Source of the DNA: Lachnospiraceae bacterium
GTDB taxonomy: Bacteria > Bacillota_A > Clostridia > Lachnospirales > Lachnospiraceae
Assembly (NCBI GenBank): GCA_024699595.1
Contig: JAILPG010000054.1
Location: forward strand, 1 to 6,254
Length of the DNA stretch: 6,254 nucleotides
Reading direction: 5' to 3'
Every line of letters starts with the position of its first letter. The first letter of the stretch is position 1. Made by a program: the position numbers and the translations under genes. Of the stretch, positions 1-5,728 are shown one piece after another. The notes under the pieces are model-generated. The model worked only from the letters and a program-made list of their open reading frames with translations. It made no database searches and was not told the DNA's origin.

Positions 1-840
1 CCGCTTAAGCATCCTATAAACCTTGCCTACGAAGCTGCAACGGCCGATCTTAACGATGTGAACATGATAGATCCGTTCCATCTTGAGACCTATGGTGAGA
101 CTACGGTGAATTATAACAGGGATATAGAGATATTCCCTGTATTAAATGCCATATTTGAGGGGATATACGGTGAATGTCCGTATAAATCGCCGACGGATAT
201 GGGTGTAAACATGGCAGGAAACTGTATAATAGATGATGATGTCTGCTGCGAAGCCTCGCGTCAGGAGATCATCAGGAGATATTACAATACAAAAAATGCC
301 GTTATCAGGGAAAAAGCATCGGAAAACGAGGTCTACAAGATCGAACTGTTGATGAAGCAGGCCAAGATCACGACGGATGACAGGAAAGTGACCGTCGCCG
401 CAAACGACAGGGCAAAGAAGCTCCATGTTCCTACCGCGGCAATAGAGTTTGAAAACGGTGAGATAATAACCTCAAAGACAACCAAGCTGCTTGGTGCATC
501 CGCAGCGCTCTTATTAAATGCTCTTAAGGCTCTTGCAGGCGTGGATCATGGACTTCATGTGATATCACCCGAGGCCATAGCTCCCATACAGGAACTTAAG
601 GTCAAGTTCCTCGGAGGAAAGAATCCGAGGCTTCATACCGATGAGGTGCTGATAGCACTTGCAACCTCGGCTACAACGGATGAAAATGCCAGAAAGGCGC
701 TCGAACAGATACCAAAGCTCAAGGGCTGTCAGGTACATACCTCGGTAATGCTTTCGGATGTGGACATAAGGATGTTTAAAAGGCTAGGAGTAGTGCTTAC
801 GAGTGAGCCTGTTAAAAAGGTTGAAGGACAGGTGGATTAG
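1..840 (+). CDS. UPF0371 / DUF1846 family protein, C-terminal part (5' end outside window)
   Basis: The reading frame is open from base 1 and ends at TAG 838-840, giving 279 residues of a family whose members are usually about 490-510 residues, so roughly the first 40% lies off the left edge. The visible part begins with the family signature region (P-L-K-H-P-I-N-L-A-Y-E-A-A-T-A-D-L), followed by D-P-F-H-L, G-E-T-T-V-N-Y-N-R-D and S-P-T-D-M-G-V-N-M-A-G. It continues through the C-terminal block containing G-x-K-N-P-R-L-H. I recognise these from streptococcal and clostridial UPF0371 proteins. The ATG at 58 is internal, because conserved family sequence runs in frame upstream of it. The biochemical role of the family is not established, so none is assigned. 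The protein is soluble in appearance, with no membrane segment in the visible part. A gap of 57 bp separates it from the next gene on the same strand, and no terminator is visible between them, so co-transcription is possible. Its neighbours do not suggest a job. Confidence 0.93.
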   Translation, partial: PLKHPINLAYEAATADLNDVNMIDPFHLETYGETTVNYNRDIEIFPVLNAIFEGIYGECPYKSPTDMGVNMAGNCIIDDDVCCEASRQEIIRRYYNTKNAVIREKASENEVYKIELLMKQAKITTDDRKVTVAANDRAKKLHVPTAAIEFENGEIITSKTTKLLGASAALLLNALKALAGVDHGLHVISPEAIAPIQELKVKFLGGKNPRLHTDEVLIALATSATTDENARKALEQIPKLKGCQVHTSVMLSDVDIRMFKRLGVVLTSEPVKKVEGQVD

Positions 841-883
841 TAATACAGGTCTTTTGAAACGATAATAATGAAAAATGAAATTC

Positions 884-890
884 AGGAGGA
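884..890 (+). promoter_or_regulatory. Shine-Dalgarno site that fixes the start of the GlsB-like gene
   Basis: The sequence AGGAGGA lies 7 nt before the ATG at 898. It is a near-perfect ribosome binding site and decides between two in-frame ATGs. The ATG at 868 would place this site inside the coding region and add ten polar residues to a family whose members begin almost directly with a membrane segment. Confidence 0.85.
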
Positions 891-897
891 AGAAAAA

Positions 898-1140
898 ATG
901 GCATCAAATCTGCTTATTACAATTGTTGTCGGTGCAGTGATCGGATGGATCGCATGTAAGCTTTTCAACTTAAACGGCGGACTTATCAAGAACATACTCT
1001 TGGGAGTCGGCGGCGGTTTTGTCGGAGGTCTCGTGCTTAGGCTCATAGGTTTCAAAGCAACGACGATCTTAGGCTCTATAATATCAGGCGTGGTCGGAGC
1101 CGGAATAATAGTATTTGTCGCACGCAGGCTGTCCAAGTAG
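898..1140 (+). CDS. GlsB/YeaQ/YmgE family small membrane protein (transglycosylase-associated type)
   Basis: This is an 80-residue, very hydrophobic, glycine-rich protein with three predicted membrane segments at about residues 4-22, 30-50 and 56-75, and a short basic C-terminus (A-R-R-L-S-K). The pattern G-x-x-x-G-W-I-A near residue 16, then a G-G-L-x-x-N-I-x-L-G-x-x-G-G-x-x-G-G stretch (27-44) and a final I-L-G-S-I-I-x-x-x-x-G-A block (57-68), is typical of the GlsB/YeaQ/YmgE family of about 80-85 residues. Members are linked to general or envelope stress in enterococci and enterobacteria, but their molecular action is unknown. The start at 898 is chosen from the strong upstream Shine-Dalgarno. 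The gene is tail-to-tail with the MBOAT gene, with only 31 bp between stop codons. Family assignment is confident; a stress role here is inference from the family. Confidence 0.88.
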   Translation: MASNLLITIVVGAVIGWIACKLFNLNGGLIKNILLGVGGGFVGGLVLRLIGFKATTILGSIISGVVGAGIIVFVARRLSK

Positions 1141-1171
1141 CTCCGTGGGAAAACGTTTGTTAAAGAGTTAC
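1141..1171. other. 31-bp convergent gap without a visible terminator
   Basis: This is the space between the TAG of the GlsB-like gene and the stop (TAA on the minus strand) of the MBOAT gene. It holds only the short self-complementary AAACGTTT at 1151-1158. No GC-rich stem followed by a T-tract is seen on either strand, so transcription from each side may run into the other gene or end by another mechanism. Confidence 0.6.
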
Positions 1172-2593
1172 TTAGAATCCTGCATAGATAAAGGCGCTGT
1201 TTCCGAAATAGGCAAACATTAAGGTAGCGATTAAGAGGATCATAAAGATCAGTCTCTCATGAAATCTCGTAAGAGGCAGCGGCTTTATGGGATCATTCCC
1301 GTTTGTCCTTATGATCGCAAAGATCTCGATGATGATAAGCATCACAAGAAAGATCCAGGTATACACGTAATAGTAGCTTATGCCAGATTTCATTGTGAAT
1401 ATGCGGCTTATCACAAGCCATGCATCGGAAAGTGAATCCAGACGGAACGGGATCCATAGAATAGTTACGAAAACAAAGTTAATGACAGCGGATAGTATTG
1501 AAGGCAGCAGGTTTTGCGGCCTTCTTTTACAGTCTGTGCTTTCTGTCTTAAGGGAACCGGAGTCATCCTTCATTTCCTTAAAGAATCTGTGTACTATCTG
1601 TCCTGCACCGTGCAGTCCTCCCCAGATAACAAAATTTACCGTATTTCCGTGCCAGAGCCCGCTTACTAACATGGTAAGGAAAATGTTGATATAAGTCCGG
1701 ACCTTTCCCTTCCTGTTGCCCCCAAGGGGGATATATACGTATTCCTTAAGCCATGAAGAAAGGCTTATGTGCCAGCGTTTCCAGAATTCTGACGGATTAA
1801 GTGCGATATAAGGAAGATTGAAGTTCTCTGTAAGCCTGAAGCCGAGGATATGAGCTATGCCTATTGCCATCGTAGAATAACCCGCAAAATCAAATAACAG
1901 CTGTAACGAATATCCGACTGCGGTAAATAAGAGACTGAGCCCGCTATAAGCCATAGGTGCGGCGTATACGCTGTTTACCGCTACGGAAAGCCTGTCAGCC
2001 ATCACGAGCTTTTCAAAGGCTCCGATAAGTATGAGCTGTAAGCCGTATCCGAGTCTTTCTGTCGTAAGGGGGATTCTGTCATCAGTCTGAGGCAGGAATT
2101 CATGTGCCTTCATTATGGGACCTGAGATGATATTCGGGAAAAAGCTTACATATAAAAGTGCATCCGAAAAAGATGTATCCTTTTCTATCTTTCCCCTGTA
2201 CATATCGTAAAGATAGCTTATCGCCTGCAGCATGTAGAATGAGAGACCGACAGGCATCTTTATAAATCCCGCATATTTAAAGAATAAAAGTACCAGTATC
2301 TGAACCGATATTCCAAATATAAGGACCGGTTTTGCGGGGTTATCCTTAACATTATCTTTTTCTGATCCCTTAGTTTTTCCTCCATCGGCCTTTGCTGCGA
2401 TTATTTTTCCCATACCCCAGGTAAATACGCAAAGAGGTATCAGCAGTAGAAGGCCTTTTACGTCAAAAGAAGCATAGAAAAGAAAACCTGCGAGGATGAT
2501 CAGGCTTTTTTCAAGACATTTAGCCCTTGCAAAGTGAAGGGCTATGACAAGTATCATCATTAAGATCAGGAATTTTACGGATAAAAAGCTCAT
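1172..2593 (-). CDS. MBOAT family membrane-bound O-acyltransferase (AlgI/DltB/PatA-like)
   Basis: This 473-residue protein has many membrane segments and matches the AlgI-type MBOAT branch in length and motifs. Family marks in order are P-V-G-L-S-F-Y (114-120) leading into S-Y-L-Y-D-x-Y-R-G (126-134), and F-P-N-I-I-S-G-P-I (152-160). Next come D-F-A-G-Y-S (235-240) and F-W-K-R-W-H-I-S-L-S-S-W-L (270-282), containing conserved His275, then Y-I-P-L-G-G-N (287-293). The S-G-L-W-H-G block (311-316) carries the expected catalytic His315. The C-terminus is F-I-Y-A-G-F (468-473), in the place of the Tyr-containing acyl-shuttle hexapeptide known from DltX and MBOAT fusions. Two charged loops, at about 67-88 and 338-359, look variable. 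In this family the enzyme takes an acyl group from a cytoplasmic thioester and passes it across the membrane. Its ATG overlaps the stop codon of the upstream SGNH gene (ATGA, 2593-2590), suggesting translational coupling, and no strong separate Shine-Dalgarno is seen. The acyl group and target polymer cannot be read from sequence; acetylation of an exported glycan is the likeliest guess. Confidence 0.93.
   Translation of the reverse strand: MSFLSVKFLILMMILVIALHFARAKCLEKSLIILAGFLFYASFDVKGLLLLIPLCVFTWGMGKIIAAKADGGKTKGSEKDNVKDNPAKPVLIFGISVQILVLLFFKYAGFIKMPVGLSFYMLQAISYLYDMYRGKIEKDTSFSDALLYVSFFPNIISGPIMKAHEFLPQTDDRIPLTTERLGYGLQLILIGAFEKLVMADRLSVAVNSVYAAPMAYSGLSLLFTAVGYSLQLLFDFAGYSTMAIGIAHILGFRLTENFNLPYIALNPSEFWKRWHISLSSWLKEYVYIPLGGNRKGKVRTYINIFLTMLVSGLWHGNTVNFVIWGGLHGAGQIVHRFFKEMKDDSGSLKTESTDCKRRPQNLLPSILSAVINFVFVTILWIPFRLDSLSDAWLVISRIFTMKSGISYYYVYTWIFLVMLIIIEIFAIIRTNGNDPIKPLPLTRFHERLIFMILLIATLMFAYFGNSAFIYAGF
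1175..1192 (-). other. Codons for the C-terminal hexapeptide F-I-Y-A-G-F of the MBOAT (candidate acyl shuttle)
   Basis: These are the last six codons before the stop. Published work on the Dlt pathway describes a C-terminal hexapeptide with a reactive Tyr, on DltX or fused to the MBOAT, that carries the acyl group to a Ser on a partner transferase. As I recall it, the usual form is close to F-I-Y-F-x-F. Here the F-I-Y core and final Phe are kept, but the fourth residue is Ala. The Tyr would be residue 470. Its role is inferred from position and similarity. Confidence 0.6.
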
Positions 2594-3681
2594 TTATCAA
2601 GAACCTTGTATATGGCCTCAGCCATCATTCTATGTGCTGCCCTGTTTGTATGTCCCGAAGCCATCGTAGTATTGAAAAAGCCGTTTGGGACGGTGTGGAA
2701 GGTTTCATAAGCCTGTAAGAAGGCATCGGACATATCGATGAAATCTATGTCGTTTGCCCTGCATGCTTTTGCAAAATGCTCCTCACACCCGTTAGTCAGT
2801 ATCTTCATGTTTCCGTCTGCTTCTACAGAGACGGCGGGGTGATATACGATTATCACCTGTTTATCCGTTCTTTCACGGATAAAGGCCATGAGTTCGTCTA
2901 AGGCATTGTCAAAATCCTCGTCAAACTCACCCGTATATACATCTGACACTCTCTCGTTTCCGTCAGCCCCTTCTTTATACGTCAGATACTGTTTGTGGAG
3001 CTCTCTGACAAGAGGAAGATACTGTTTTATCCTCATTGATATAAGCTGTCTCTTTGAAAATCCTGATATGATGGAATCTACAGTCTCGTCAGGGTCATAT
3101 CCCACCTGTATCATGGAATCTCTCCAGGCCTTTGTGTCATAGGCCAGAGTATCGGTCTCAATTATGATCGCCTGCGCATCGGGGAATTCTCCGAGGATAC
3201 CGTCAAGATGCTGTGTCACCACGGAGAAAAAGTTTCCGCTCTTTCCGATGTTATATACCTTGAGAGTGTCAGTCCCACCGAGCATTTCGTTAAGGATATC
3301 GGAAAACCGGTATTTCATGGGCAGAAACAGCCCTTCGGTATGGGAGGCACCTGTGACGAGATAGTAGTGATCGTCAAGAGGAAGATCCCTGTTTATATAG
3401 CCCCTTTGGTCGGAGTGGGCTCTTGAGTAGCCTTCGAGACCGTATACGCCGGTGCTGTCAGGATACAGATACCCCGTATTTGCCCCCTGAGCTCTCGGAA
3501 GATCCAAAAAAGGACTGTAATAGGCAAAGCACAGAAGGTTCATTATAAACAGAGCCGTCAGTGCAGCAAATGACCATTTGATCGCTTCGATAAAAAACTG
3601 TTTAAGCTTCATGTCCTTCATTTTACAGATTTTTTGCGGCAGCTTCAAGACATAGGCAACAGACGGATTATATGGTATCAT
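2590..3681 (-). CDS. Membrane-anchored SGNH-hydrolase-like protein, probable MBOAT partner acyltransferase (DltD/AlgJ/PatB-like role)
   Basis: This 363-residue protein has one membrane segment at about residues 35-55, preceded by a Lys-rich N-terminus, so the rest should lie outside the membrane. Candidate SGNH blocks are V-T-G-A-S-H-T-E-G (109-117) with nucleophile Ser113, N-I-G-K-S-G (144-149) for block II, and I-I-I-E-T-D (172-177) where block III usually has G-x-N-D. The last block is S-G-H-T-N-R-A-A-H (342-350) with His344 as the likely base. The Asp normally three residues before this His is Ala341, so a Ser-His dyad may operate. The fold call rests on these blocks and on tight linkage to an MBOAT, the usual arrangement of polymer O-acylation pairs. 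The downstream MBOAT start overlaps this stop (ATGA). The N-terminus is uncertain: Met1 (ATG 3681-3679) has only weak ribosome binding sequence, and in-frame ATGs at 3621 (Met21) and 3612 (Met24) would still keep the membrane anchor. A substrate cannot be assigned. Confidence 0.8.
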   Translation of the reverse strand: MIPYNPSVAYVLKLPQKICKMKDMKLKQFFIEAIKWSFAALTALFIMNLLCFAYYSPFLDLPRAQGANTGYLYPDSTGVYGLEGYSRAHSDQRGYINRDLPLDDHYYLVTGASHTEGLFLPMKYRFSDILNEMLGGTDTLKVYNIGKSGNFFSVVTQHLDGILGEFPDAQAIIIETDTLAYDTKAWRDSMIQVGYDPDETVDSIISGFSKRQLISMRIKQYLPLVRELHKQYLTYKEGADGNERVSDVYTGEFDEDFDNALDELMAFIRERTDKQVIIVYHPAVSVEADGNMKILTNGCEEHFAKACRANDIDFIDMSDAFLQAYETFHTVPNGFFNTTMASGHTNRAAHRMMAEAIYKVLDK

Positions 3682-3800
3682 CTTATCGTATGATTACGGC
3701 GTAAACGATATATTAAATTCCGTTTACGCTAAAAATTGGAGTATCAAGGAAACGGAGCAATCCGCATAGTTAGTCAGGGTTAAAAGGCGGAGATTCGGGC
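3682..3800. other. Divergent intergenic region between the SGNH-MBOAT unit and the acetyltransferase-GT-AsnB unit
   Basis: These 119 bp separate two outward-facing units, so the promoters of both probably lie here. The left part (3699-3729) holds a perfect inverted repeat around an AT-rich core that includes TATATT (3709-3714) on the plus strand and TAATAT on the minus strand. Neither has a convincing -35 box at normal spacing, so exact promoters are not assigned. The right end carries the GGAG ribosome binding site (3789-3792), 8 nt before the plus-strand ATG at 3801. Confidence 0.6.
3699..3729. promoter_or_regulatory. Perfect 9-bp inverted repeat, candidate operator for the divergent units
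   Basis: The left arm GCGTAAACG (3699-3707) and right arm CGTTTACGC (3721-3729) are exact reverse complements across a 13-bp AT-rich spacer. The arm centres are 22 bp apart, about two helical turns, so both arms face the same side of the DNA, as expected for a dimeric regulator. The repeat lies 18 bp upstream of the SGNH start and 71 bp upstream of the acetyltransferase start. It could also fold as an RNA hairpin, but no T-tract follows on either strand, so a terminator is unlikely. The regulator is unknown; none is encoded in the window. Confidence 0.55.
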
Positions 3801-4502
3801 ATGATCAGAAGAAAGCTTGAAGAGATCTTATCGGGGATATACAGACGTTTGGTGTTTCCGATAAAAAGGATCGCGATAGAGATAAATACCGGCTCGATAA
3901 TGAAGCAGGGTTCCTTCATCAATAAAGGGACCAGGCTTTCGGGGAAGAATTATATCGGAAAGAATACAGTCTTATCAAATGTAAGACTCGGATTCGGAAG
4001 CTATGTCAATAATGACGGGGATATCACCAACACAAGGATAGGAAAGTATACCTCGATAGGACCGGGGGTTAAGACGGTGATCGGTAAACATCCCGTCACA
4101 GGACACGTTGCTCTTCATCCCGCCTTTTATTCAAGGCAGGGTCAGATGGGCTTTACCTATGTATCAAAAGATCATTATAAGGAAGCGGATTTCCTCGATG
4201 AGAAAGAGAAGATACAGATAGATATAGGAAATGATGTATGGATAGGTTCTGATGTAAGGATCCTTGAGGGAGTCACGATAGGCGATGGTGCCGTTATAGG
4301 AGCATGTTCCCTTGTAACAAAGGACATACCGCCCTATGCCGTCTGCGTCGGAACACCGGCAAAGCCTGTAAAGTACAGATTTTCCGATGAAAAGATCAAA
4401 GAGCTGTTAGAGCTTAAATGGTGGGATAAGGATGAAGAATGCATAAAGGCCCATATTGAGAGCTTTAGCGAGGTTGACAGGCTGCTTGATGAGCTTAGAT
4501 AA
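3801..4502 (+). CDS. CatB/XAT-type left-handed beta-helix O-acetyltransferase
   Basis: This 233-residue protein has hexapeptide repeats (I/V-G-x-x-x-x type) in two runs. The first is about residues 46-96, including Y-I-G-K-N-T-V-L, R-I-G-K-Y-T-S-I-G-P-G-V and V-I-G-K-H-P. The second is about 141-175, including D-I-G-N-D-V-W-I-G-S-D-V and V-T-I-G-D-G-A-V-I-G-A. The H-P in G-K-H-P (95-98) followed by L-H-P-A-F-Y (105-110) fits the family's catalytic His loop, making His97 the likely base. The insert 98-140 between runs is where XAT enzymes bind acceptor. The end (V-G-T-P-A-K-P-V at 183-190, then an acidic helix with L-K-W-W) is typical of the XAT/CatB group. The enzyme should transfer acetyl from acetyl-CoA to a hydroxyl in the cytoplasm. 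Although the family includes chloramphenicol and streptogramin acetyltransferases, the glycosyltransferase next door favours a sugar acceptor. It is the first gene of a plus-strand unit, with GGAG 8 nt before the start. Confidence 0.9.
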   Translation: MIRRKLEEILSGIYRRLVFPIKRIAIEINTGSIMKQGSFINKGTRLSGKNYIGKNTVLSNVRLGFGSYVNNDGDITNTRIGKYTSIGPGVKTVIGKHPVTGHVALHPAFYSRQGQMGFTYVSKDHYKEADFLDEKEKIQIDIGNDVWIGSDVRILEGVTIGDGAVIGACSLVTKDIPPYAVCVGTPAKPVKYRFSDEKIKELLELKWWDKDEECIKAHIESFSEVDRLLDELR

Positions 4503-4552
4503 CCTCTTTTGTATTTGAAATAGATTAGAACAGACTGTTTAAGGAAAGATCG

Positions 4553-5704
4553 ATGCAGGATAATAAAATTGCGGTTGTTATCATAGCGTATGAGAGGGAG
4601 GCCTCATTAAGGAGGCTTCTTGATTCTGTGTCTGACGCCATATATCCCGAAAATGCGGACATTCCTCTTATCATTTCCATAGATAAGGGAGATAACGACA
4701 GGGTGAAAGCCCTTGCGGACAGTTTCGAATGGAAGCATGGGGAGAAAAGAGTCATTGCCCATGATGAGCGCCTCGGCCTTAAGGCCCATGTGTTAAAATG
4801 CGGGGATCTGACGGGTGAATATGGAAGCGTTATCCTTTTGGAGGACGATCTTTTTGTATCCCCGAATTATTATCTGTATACAGAACAGGCATTTAAGGTT
4901 TGCGCAGACGATGAGAGGATAGGAGGCATATCCCTCTATAACCACCTGTTTAATGTTCATGTAAGAGAGCCGTTTTATGCGATAGACGACGGGTATGACA
5001 ACTATTACATGCAGTTTGCCTCATCCTGGGGGCAGGCATATAATGAGAGGATGTGGAACGGTTTTAAGGATTATCTTAAAACAAATGACAACAGGGATAT
5101 CTCGGGAAGCGATATCCCAAAAAACGTTTCCGGTTGGTCAGACCGCTCGTGGCTTAAGTACAATATAAGATATCTCATTGATAAGGATATGTACTTTCTC
5201 TATCCGAGAGTGTCGTTAACTACCAATTTCATGGATGAGGGAGAACATTCGGATAAGACAAATACCGATCTGCAGGTTCCGCTTATGTGCAGGAAAAAGA
5301 CGGATTACAGCTTTTCCTCTATTGAGGACTCGATGTCGGTATATGATGCGTTTTTTGAAAACACATATCTTAAGAAAACACTGTCAAAGACCTTGGATGC
5401 GAGTGCGGATGATATAGTGATCGACCTGTATGGCACAAAGGATACGGATGACCAAAAAAGCAGATATCTGCTTAGCTCAAAGAGTCTTCCCAAAAAAGCG
5501 GTTAAGAGCTATGGGAGGATCTTAAGACCGTTAGATGCAAATATATGTTTTGACATGAAAGGGGAGGATCTCTTCCTCTATGACTTAAGCGAGGATGCAA
5601 AGGCCCCTGTTCTTAACGAAACGGGAAGGCTCTTATATGATTACAGAGCCATAAAGGCGAAGGAGATGATAAAGATCCTCAGTTCAAGGCTGCTGCATAA
5701 ATAG
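4553..5704 (+). CDS. GT-A-type glycosyltransferase (GT2/GT13-like), probably for surface glycan
   Basis: This 383-residue protein opens with I-A-V-V-I-I-A-Y-E-R (6-15) and L-I-I-S-I-D-K-G (39-46), the usual nucleotide-sugar half of a GT-A fold. The metal-binding D-x-D equivalent is L-E-D-D-L-F-V-S-P-N-Y-Y (96-107), with Glu97, Asp98 and Asp99. Further conserved-looking blocks are A-S-S-W-G-Q-A-Y (156-163), G-W-S-D-R-S-W (194-200), L-Y-P-R-V-S-L (216-222), and N225 with G-E-H-S (230-233), likely acceptor-side elements. Residues from about 250 to 383 form a C-terminal extension I cannot assign. No signal peptide or membrane segment is evident, so it should act in the cytoplasm or on the inner membrane face. 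AAGGA (4541-4545) lies 7 nt before the ATG. It follows the acetyltransferase by 50 bp and precedes the AsnB-like gene by 24 bp, so the three probably form one transcript. Donor and acceptor sugars cannot be told from sequence. Confidence 0.85.
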   Translation: MQDNKIAVVIIAYEREASLRRLLDSVSDAIYPENADIPLIISIDKGDNDRVKALADSFEWKHGEKRVIAHDERLGLKAHVLKCGDLTGEYGSVILLEDDLFVSPNYYLYTEQAFKVCADDERIGGISLYNHLFNVHVREPFYAIDDGYDNYYMQFASSWGQAYNERMWNGFKDYLKTNDNRDISGSDIPKNVSGWSDRSWLKYNIRYLIDKDMYFLYPRVSLTTNFMDEGEHSDKTNTDLQVPLMCRKKTDYSFSSIEDSMSVYDAFFENTYLKKTLSKTLDASADDIVIDLYGTKDTDDQKSRYLLSSKSLPKKAVKSYGRILRPLDANICFDMKGEDLFLYDLSEDAKAPVLNETGRLLYDYRAIKAKEMIKILSSRLLHK

Positions 5705-5728
5705 AAATAATAACAAGGGTTATCATAT

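Noticed and set aside
58..60. ATG at 58 as the true start of the UPF0371 gene
   Set aside because: The frame is open to base 1 and the upstream residues match conserved family sequence, so this Met is internal.
142..426. A 94-residue minus-strand open frame within the UPF0371 gene
   Set aside because: It lies opposite conserved UPF0371 sequence and its own translation resembles no known protein.
854..866. TTGAAA (854-859) and GATAAT (861-866) as a promoter for the GlsB-like gene
   Set aside because: The two boxes are almost touching. No box sits at 16-18 bp spacing from either, so they do not form a promoter.
868..897. Upstream in-frame ATG giving the GlsB-like protein a ten-residue N-terminal extension
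   Set aside because: The AGGAGGA ribosome binding site lies inside this stretch and points to the ATG at 898. The added residues are polar and not typical of the family.
1380..1694. A 104-residue open frame on the plus strand within the MBOAT gene
   Set aside because: It lies opposite a well-supported MBOAT coding sequence, has no recognisable motif, and no ribosome binding site was noted. It is a shadow frame.
2888..3426. Several plus-strand open frames opposite the SGNH gene
   Set aside because: They overlap one another and the supported SGNH frame. Their Ser- and Pro-rich translations are typical of antisense shadows.
3699..3735. The inverted repeat as an intrinsic terminator
   Set aside because: The loop is 13 nt and AT-rich. 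The sequence after the stem is A-rich on the plus strand and mixed on the minus strand, with no T-tract.
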